DNA from: CAYMST01 sp964393115
GTDB taxonomy: Bacteria > Bacteroidota > Bacteroidia > Cytophagales > Cyclobacteriaceae
NCBI GenBank assembly: GCA_964393115.1
Contig: CAYMST010000155.1
Coordinates: 1-11,597, forward strand
Direction: 5' to 3'
Length of the DNA stretch: 11,597 bases
Shown: one piece after another, positions 6,844-11,597 of the stretch
Position numbering within the stretch: position 1 is the stretch's first letter
Layout of the letters: every line of letters starts with the position of its first letter
Notes under the pieces: generated by a model
Database searches by the model: none
Seen by the model: the letters and a program-made list of their open reading frames with translations, nothing else
Told to the model about the DNA's origin: nothing
Program-made: the position numbers and the translations under genes

Positions 6844-6874
6844 CTATTTCGTTATTGATATGAAATAGTATTTC
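6844..6874 (+). promoter_or_regulatory. Overlapping alternative hairpins in the hydrolase leader
   Basis: CTATTTC (6844-6850) can pair with GAAATAG (6862-6868) around an 11-base loop. Alternatively GAAATA (6862-6867) can pair with TATTTC (6869-6874) across one base, which is sterically tight in RNA but palindromic in DNA. The palindrome GAAATAGTATTTC could also be a protein-binding operator. It sits just downstream of the candidate promoter. The pairing is visible; any regulatory role is inferred. Confidence 0.35.
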
Positions 6875-6923
6875 TGATTATCCAGCTTGGTTCGACTCGA
6901 AAATCGGACGAGTGAAAATTAAA

Positions 6924-9812
6924 ATGATAAACATGCATAAATTAATATTTACGTTATTTACGGTTATATTTTGTTATTCTTCATTTGCGCAAGTCAGCGT
7001 TAATGGATTGTCTGCTCCGGTAGATATTTATCCAGAAATGGCGGGATTTAATAATAATACAGCTACTGCATTCAATCCATGGGCTCAAACGAATAATAGA
7101 AGTTCTTGGGCTCAGTCCGGCGCACCTTTGATTAGGTATCCAGGTGGTACAGTAAGTACGTATTGGAATCATAGATTAGGAAAGTTATTTGGTATAGGTG
7201 ACGAGATTGATATTACTACTGGTAATACTACCGCGACATTCGTAGATCGACACCATACTATTCAGTGGCTATCATCTGCGTTCAGGCAACCGAATACAGT
7301 ACCTGATTTAGCAAAATTATATAAAGATGAAGCTGTGGACATAGAAGTAATGTTCGTCCTCAATATGGTAACTCCTGGTGCTGATTATTTTAAACTACTT
7401 TGGAATAGAGAGGTTAATCAAACGCCCCTGTCTGATGATTGGTGGGCGATGATGGATATAAGATATGAAAATGCATTAGTGATGCTTGAAAGAGCTGAGG
7501 AAAACGATATACCTGTGAAATTTATAGAATTTGGTAATGAATATTTTTTTGGACAAGGTCCTTCAGGCCCGGGTGCTGTTGACGATCAAACACGTACGGG
7601 TTCCAAGGTAGAGCCGTATTCTGCCGGTTCATCAAATGATGCTTCGATAATGGGTGCATTTCCTGGAGATGGAAGTCATTACGCGGATGCTGTTAATAAT
7701 TGGGCCGCAAAGCTCAAGGATCGTTTCCCAAATGCTAAACTTTGTGCAATTGGTAGCGATGCCGATCCTAGTAGGAACATGGCCGCTAGACGGGTGGAAT
7801 GGAACGAAAAGGTAGTTTCTAAAGTGGATAAGAATCTTGTTGAAGCTGTTTCTTTTCATATATATGGTAGGAATGGCTGGAAACTACCAAGTTCTGGCTC
7901 TGCCCTTATTAATAGGATAGAGGAAATAAATGAAATCTGGGAGGAGGATAGTGCTCATTCGAAAATGCCAAAAGACTTTGATTATTGGTTTACCGAATTT
8001 GATTCTCATGAGAAGGAGGAAAAAACATGGGCGGCTGGACTTATTACTTCAGCTCAGCTATTGAATTGGGTAAAAAATGGAAATATGGGCTTGGCCGCTT
8101 TTCATCAGTTTGATAACGATTCTAAAAGGAATAACGGAGGGATATCCGCTTTTGGTCGCGCATACTCTTACTTGGGTAGAGCAGCCGGTGGTAGTACTAA
8201 GGCCAGAAGATTAAAGTTGGATGGTACAACCACACTAGGTAGTCATACAGATGATGTACAAGGATGGGAGTTTTTTGAGAACGAAAGTAATGTCAGCCGA
8301 TATATGATGATCAACTACAGTTCTTCAGAAAAAACGGTTAACATCAGTTCAATTGGAGGGCTAGATAATAAAAAGTATTTTCTAACAAGCTCAGGATTAT
8401 CGTCAACAAATGATCCAGGAGAGCAAGAACTTGATATAAGTTCAGAAATTACTATGCCTCCGTATAGTATAATTCGTTTCGAAAGTGATCCAATTCCTAC
8501 TCCGTTTTTGAGTTTTACTTATAACGGTAACAGAATTAATTCAGGAGACTCATTGACATTACCTAACGTTGAAGTGGAGTTCACGGAACCGGTAGTTTTC
8601 GAATTTAGTGTAAGTAATGTTGGACTTGAGGATCTATTACTTAATGGTGATCCAAAAGTAACACTTGAAGGTACAACGACGAATACTGTAGAATTAAGTA
8701 TTACTGATCTCTCTAGTCAGTTGAAAACAAATGAATCGACGACATTTACCGTTTCTGTAAGTCCAGATGCTATTACAACTGAACGTTTTTCACTATTGAT
8801 TCCATCAAATATGGAAAGTAGTCCGTTCCGTGTGAATGTGAAAGTAGATGTCGATATTAAAAGGTTCGCCACCTTGAAAGTTACTGATGGTACAGATACA
8901 TTGGTGAACGGTGCAAACTTAGATTTGGGTAATGTTATTACTGCATCAAATGATATGATAGTATCATTTGATCTATTTAACAATGGAAACAAAACCATGA
9001 CTATTGAGACTGTTGATATATCTGGAGATTTTACAGTGGTGGAATTTGATAGTTCCATACCAAGTGAAGGTAAAGGTTTGTTGAAATTGGCTTTAGATAG
9101 AAGTGTACTTGGATCAAAGTCTTCTCAATTTATTATCCGTTCCGATAGCGAAGTGGATGGAATTTTCACGTATGATATCGAGGCTGAGATTGTGGCTGGA
9201 CTTGCGGCTATTATACAAATAGGATTCGATCAGGAACTATTAAACTTTGGAGATACTTTGGATTTGGGTGATTTTGCATCACCACCATTAACATCTGAGT
9301 TTTTTCAAGTAAAGAATATTGGGAACGAACCGTTAGCGATGACTGATATGACCGTTTCGGGAGATGTTGCGGATTTCAAACTGGATTCTAGTTTATTTAG
9401 GACAGATGTAGTAGCTGGTAGTTCAACAAATTTGGGGGTTGCTTATGAGCCAGAATCTGGCGGTAGCTCTACGATAAAGATAGTTATAGAAAGTAATGCT
9501 GAGGACTTTGAGTTTTACATAACGGCCACGAACAATTATCTTGTAAATTCATCTGCCGATATTCGTACTCAGTCACTTAAAGTTTATCCAACAATTTGGG
9601 ACGGTAAAAGTATTCACTTAGAAGGTTTTACAGGTAATGCTTCGTTACAGTTAACTAGTATGAGTGGTCATGAAATCAAACACATGAACGGTTATAGAAC
9701 AGATTTGGAAAAACTGCTTACCGAAAGTGTACAAGTGATCAAATCGGGTATTTATCTGATTAATTTACAAACAGAAAACACATCAAAGAGTTTTAGATTT
9801 ATAAAATATTGA
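6924..9812 (+). CDS. T9SS-secreted clan GH-A glycoside hydrolase, GH51/GH39/GH79-like
   Basis: The frame is open from GTG 6912 (966 residues, used for numbering). ATG 6924 or 6933 is preferred because the signal peptide begins at MHKLIFTLFTVIF and is cleaved near SSFAQ. Residues about 28-425 form a TIM-barrel-like glycosidase. LIRYPGGTVSTYW (73-85) resembles the GH51 LRYPGG motif, FIEFGNEYFF (204-213) places an acid/base Glu210 after Asn, and YWFTEFD (358-364) supplies a probable nucleophile Glu362. The Asn-Glu plus later Glu pattern is that of clan GH-A. Residues about 430-525 are the usual accessory beta-sandwich. Three choice-of-anchor/ASH-like beta domains follow (about 530-646, 647-760, 761-875), then a T9SS type A sorting domain (about 887-966, starting QSLKVYP). 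It probably cleaves a sulfated glycan outside the cell. Exact family and substrate are uncertain. Confidence 0.85.
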   Translation: MINMHKLIFTLFTVIFCYSSFAQVSVNGLSAPVDIYPEMAGFNNNTATAFNPWAQTNNRSSWAQSGAPLIRYPGGTVSTYWNHRLGKLFGIGDEIDITTGNTTATFVDRHHTIQWLSSAFRQPNTVPDLAKLYKDEAVDIEVMFVLNMVTPGADYFKLLWNREVNQTPLSDDWWAMMDIRYENALVMLERAEENDIPVKFIEFGNEYFFGQGPSGPGAVDDQTRTGSKVEPYSAGSSNDASIMGAFPGDGSHYADAVNNWAAKLKDRFPNAKLCAIGSDADPSRNMAARRVEWNEKVVSKVDKNLVEAVSFHIYGRNGWKLPSSGSALINRIEEINEIWEEDSAHSKMPKDFDYWFTEFDSHEKEEKTWAAGLITSAQLLNWVKNGNMGLAAFHQFDNDSKRNNGGISAFGRAYSYLGRAAGGSTKARRLKLDGTTTLGSHTDDVQGWEFFENESNVSRYMMINYSSSEKTVNISSIGGLDNKKYFLTSSGLSSTNDPGEQELDISSEITMPPYSIIRFESDPIPTPFLSFTYNGNRINSGDSLTLPNVEVEFTEPVVFEFSVSNVGLEDLLLNGDPKVTLEGTTTNTVELSITDLSSQLKTNESTTFTVSVSPDAITTERFSLLIPSNMESSPFRVNVKVDVDIKRFATLKVTDGTDTLVNGANLDLGNVITASNDMIVSFDLFNNGNKTMTIETVDISGDFTVVEFDSSIPSEGKGLLKLALDRSVLGSKSSQFIIRSDSEVDGIFTYDIEAEIVAGLAAIIQIGFDQELLNFGDTLDLGDFASPPLTSEFFQVKNIGNEPLAMTDMTVSGDVADFKLDSSLFRTDVVAGSSTNLGVAYEPESGGSSTIKIVIESNAEDFEFYITATNNYLVNSSADIRTQSLKVYPTIWDGKSIHLEGFTGNASLQLTSMSGHEIKHMNGYRTDLEKLLTESVQVIKSGIYLINLQTENTSKSFRFIKY

Positions 9813-11260
9813 CGGTTCACAACAATGTCTTAATTTTAATCTTTGCAGTTATCTTAATGGGCTGCAAAGATGAAATGGCTACTAACCATACAACAAAACC
9901 TAATATAATATTTATTTATGCTGATGACTTGGGATGGTCTGACTTAGGTTGTTACGGTAACACTTATCATAGTACGCCAAATATTGATCGGTTATCCAAT
10001 CAAGGCATAACATATACAAATGCATATGCTCCTGCGCCCGTATGTTCACCGGCAAGAGCTGGAGTTTTTTCAGGTCAATATCCGGCCCGGTTGGGCCTAA
10101 CTGACTGGATACCAGGCCACTGGAGACCCTACGAGAAGAAATTAGCAGTTATCAATAGAACTCAATATTTGCCTTTGGAAGTAACTACCCTAGGTGAAGC
10201 CATGCAACAAGCCGGATACACAACGGGTTATTTTGGAAAATGGCATTTAGGTTATGATGATAAATACGCTGTAGAAAACCAAGGATTTGATCAAGTAGTA
10301 CGATTCTCCAAAGGAGGGACTTACTGGAAACTACAAAATAGATTATTTCCACCTCAACCACAATTAGCAGATTCTGCGTATCTAACAGATGTACTTACTG
10401 ACTTTGCGGTTGATTTTCTTGAAAGGAATCAAGATTCTACATTTATGTTGGTGGTCTCACATTTTGCAGTTCATTTACCATTGGAGGTTCCTGACTCCAT
10501 CTTAAATAATTATTTAAGCAAGCCCAAGACGGAGGAGGTCAATAACCCTTGGTATGCTGCCATGTTAGCATCACTTGATAATAATGTGGGTAGGTTGCTT
10601 AAGAAGGTAGACGAATTAGGATTGGCTGAAAATACGTTAATCGTGTTTTATAGTGACAACGGTGGTTTATATACTCCATATAAACGAGAGTACTTGAAAT
10701 ATACAAGAAATCAACCAGTTACATCTAATGCTCCCCTGCGTGGGGAAAAAGGTAATCTCTATGAAGGCGGTATTAGGGTCCCATTGATCGTGAGATGGCC
10801 GAATCATATAGAAGCTGCGTCAGTATCAAATGGAATAGTAAATGGAATAGATTTTTTTCCTACATTTCTTGATTTAGCAGGTGTGAATAATCTTGGTGAA
10901 CTAAAACTAGATGGCGAAAGCATTGTAGAGACCTTTAAGGATCCTTCTGCTCTAAGTCATCGGACCACGTTTTGGCATTACCCTGTATATCATCACGATT
11001 CTCCTGCAAGTGCGGTTCGGCATGGAAATTATAAGTTAATCAAGCATTACCTTGAAAACTCGTATGAACTTTATGATTTATCAGTTGATATCGGAGAGAC
11101 AAACGATCTAAGCACAAAATATCCTGAAAAACTTAATGAGATGATAAGGCTATTGGAAAACCATCTTAATGGGGTAAATGCTGATCTACCAGAATTAAAC
11201 CCTAAGTTTAGTCCTGAGTTACGAACGGAATGGGGTCCTCACCCAGATTCGAATAATTAG
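9809..11260 (+). CDS. Formylglycine-dependent sulfatase lipoprotein (S1-type)
   Basis: The 483-residue protein is a type I sulfatase that removes sulfate esters from a glycan. The maturation motif CSPAR (79-83) marks Cys79 for conversion to formylglycine. Metal and substrate residues of the family are in place: ADDLGW (Asp39, Asp40), GKWHLG (Lys144, His146), HFAVH (His218, His222), SDNGG (Asp283, Asn284) and RGEKG (Lys314). The length is normal. The lipobox LMGC puts the lipidated residue at Cys19, and the following KDE fits the K(D/E)2 surface-export signal described in Capnocytophaga. The only usable start that includes the signal peptide is TTG 9809, which overlaps the hydrolase stop as TTGA and implies coupled translation. 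A start at ATG (Met17) would destroy the signal. Expected partners are the upstream hydrolase and a formylglycine-generating enzyme encoded elsewhere. Confidence 0.95.
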   Translation: MTVHNNVLILIFAVILMGCKDEMATNHTTKPNIIFIYADDLGWSDLGCYGNTYHSTPNIDRLSNQGITYTNAYAPAPVCSPARAGVFSGQYPARLGLTDWIPGHWRPYEKKLAVINRTQYLPLEVTTLGEAMQQAGYTTGYFGKWHLGYDDKYAVENQGFDQVVRFSKGGTYWKLQNRLFPPQPQLADSAYLTDVLTDFAVDFLERNQDSTFMLVVSHFAVHLPLEVPDSILNNYLSKPKTEEVNNPWYAAMLASLDNNVGRLLKKVDELGLAENTLIVFYSDNGGLYTPYKREYLKYTRNQPVTSNAPLRGEKGNLYEGGIRVPLIVRWPNHIEAASVSNGIVNGIDFFPTFLDLAGVNNLGELKLDGESIVETFKDPSALSHRTTFWHYPVYHHDSPASAVRHGNYKLIKHYLENSYELYDLSVDIGETNDLSTKYPEKLNEMIRLLENHLNGVNADLPELNPKFSPELRTEWGPHPDSNN

Positions 11261-11487
11261 CTATAGATGAGTGATATGGATTACGAATGGCTATTTTAGA
11301 TTTAGAATCTGACAATACATCGTTTAAATTGACTTTTTATAATCTCGTTCTACAGAGAAAGTTGGAAGATCTACAAATGCAATCAACTGAATCGTAGATG
11401 TATACTTTCACCTTAAGCTAAACCGGATCCCCGATGAGATTGGGTAGTAGTTAAAGTGCTCCCGGCTGGTTTGCAAAATATTAATTT
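11261..11487. other. Intergenic region, nothing definite
   Basis: No gene, promoter or clear terminator is seen after the sulfatase. ATCTAC (11369-11374) and GTAGAT (11394-11399) form a short inverted repeat with a 19-base loop and no following T run, which is not persuasive. Confidence 0.4.
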
Positions 11488-11597
11488 TTATATTTTCAGA
11501 GTGTCAGAATATTCGTATTTCACTCTAAAAAAGCTTTGCACATTGCTGAGAAACTCATTGATTAAATTCGATTTATCGCAATCAGTTAACTGTTTTC
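11488..11597 (-). CDS. Possible 3' end of a converging leftward gene (partial)
   Basis: Read on the minus strand, 35 codons stay open from 11595 down to a TAA at 11488-11490. The tail contains KSNLINEFLSNVQSFFRVKY and ends SDTLKI. The composition looks protein-like and the orientation converges on the sulfatase, but an open stretch of this size can arise by chance in AT-rich DNA. No family is recognisable. Confidence 0.25.
   Translation of the reverse strand, partial: KQLTDCDKSNLINEFLSNVQSFFRVKYEYSDTLKI

Noticed and set aside
8717..9058. 113-residue minus-strand open frame
   Set aside because: It is a shadow of the beta-domain region of the large hydrolase, whose frame has clear domains.
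1..11597. Window as a complete small circular plasmid
   Set aside because: Joining the ends would put the leftward frame starting at 78 into an immediate stop (within four codons past the junction), and the open frame at 11488-11595 is in a different frame. The window is more likely a piece of a larger replicon.

Overview
The window looks like part of a replicon, most likely a plasmid, from a marine member of the Bacteroidota (Flavobacteriia-like). Four things point there. The DNA is AT-rich. The promoter in front of the first gene block fits the Bacteroidota pattern TTG-N19-TAnnTTTG. A large secreted enzyme ends in a type IX secretion (T9SS) sorting domain. The gene content (sulfatase, FG-GAP/VCBS propeller, lectin-like lipoproteins, clan GH-A glycosidase) is typical of bacteria that degrade sulfated algal polysaccharides. 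No species can be named from the sequence alone.

Layout. Positions 1-78 hold the start of a leftward gene that runs out of the window. Positions 79-904 are non-coding and contain about 18 direct copies, and one inverted copy, of a 14-bp repeat (consensus GTAGCCATAACTCC). The repeats recur mostly every 21-22 bp, as expected of plasmid replication iterons. A strong promoter (837-866) follows, then a Rep_3-like initiator gene (905-1887) that is split into two overlapping frames by what appears to be a single-base loss near 1252-1262.

Positions 2038-6547 carry four rightward genes for exported proteins: a three-part secreted protein of unknown function, a seven-repeat calcium-binding beta-propeller, a lipoprotein of unknown function, and a lipoprotein with a lectin-like domain. 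The last two are separated by one base. A 26-base perfect hairpin overlaps the stop codon of the propeller gene.

Positions 6548-6911 are a regulatory gap with a candidate weak terminator, a TAnnTTTG promoter element and overlapping hairpins. Positions 6924-11260 carry two translationally overlapping genes: a large T9SS-exported clan GH-A glycoside hydrolase and a lipoprotein sulfatase of the formylglycine (CxPxR) type. The last 340 bases hold no complete gene, only the possible 3' end of a converging leftward frame.

Working model (inference): the secreted hydrolase and the surface sulfatase attack a sulfated glycan outside the cell, while the propeller and lectin-like proteins bind glycan or are enzymes not yet recognised. 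No SusC/SusD pair, sugar importer or dedicated regulator is present, so this is either an edge of a larger locus or an accessory glycan cassette. Its position next to an iteron origin suggests it can move between strains on a plasmid.
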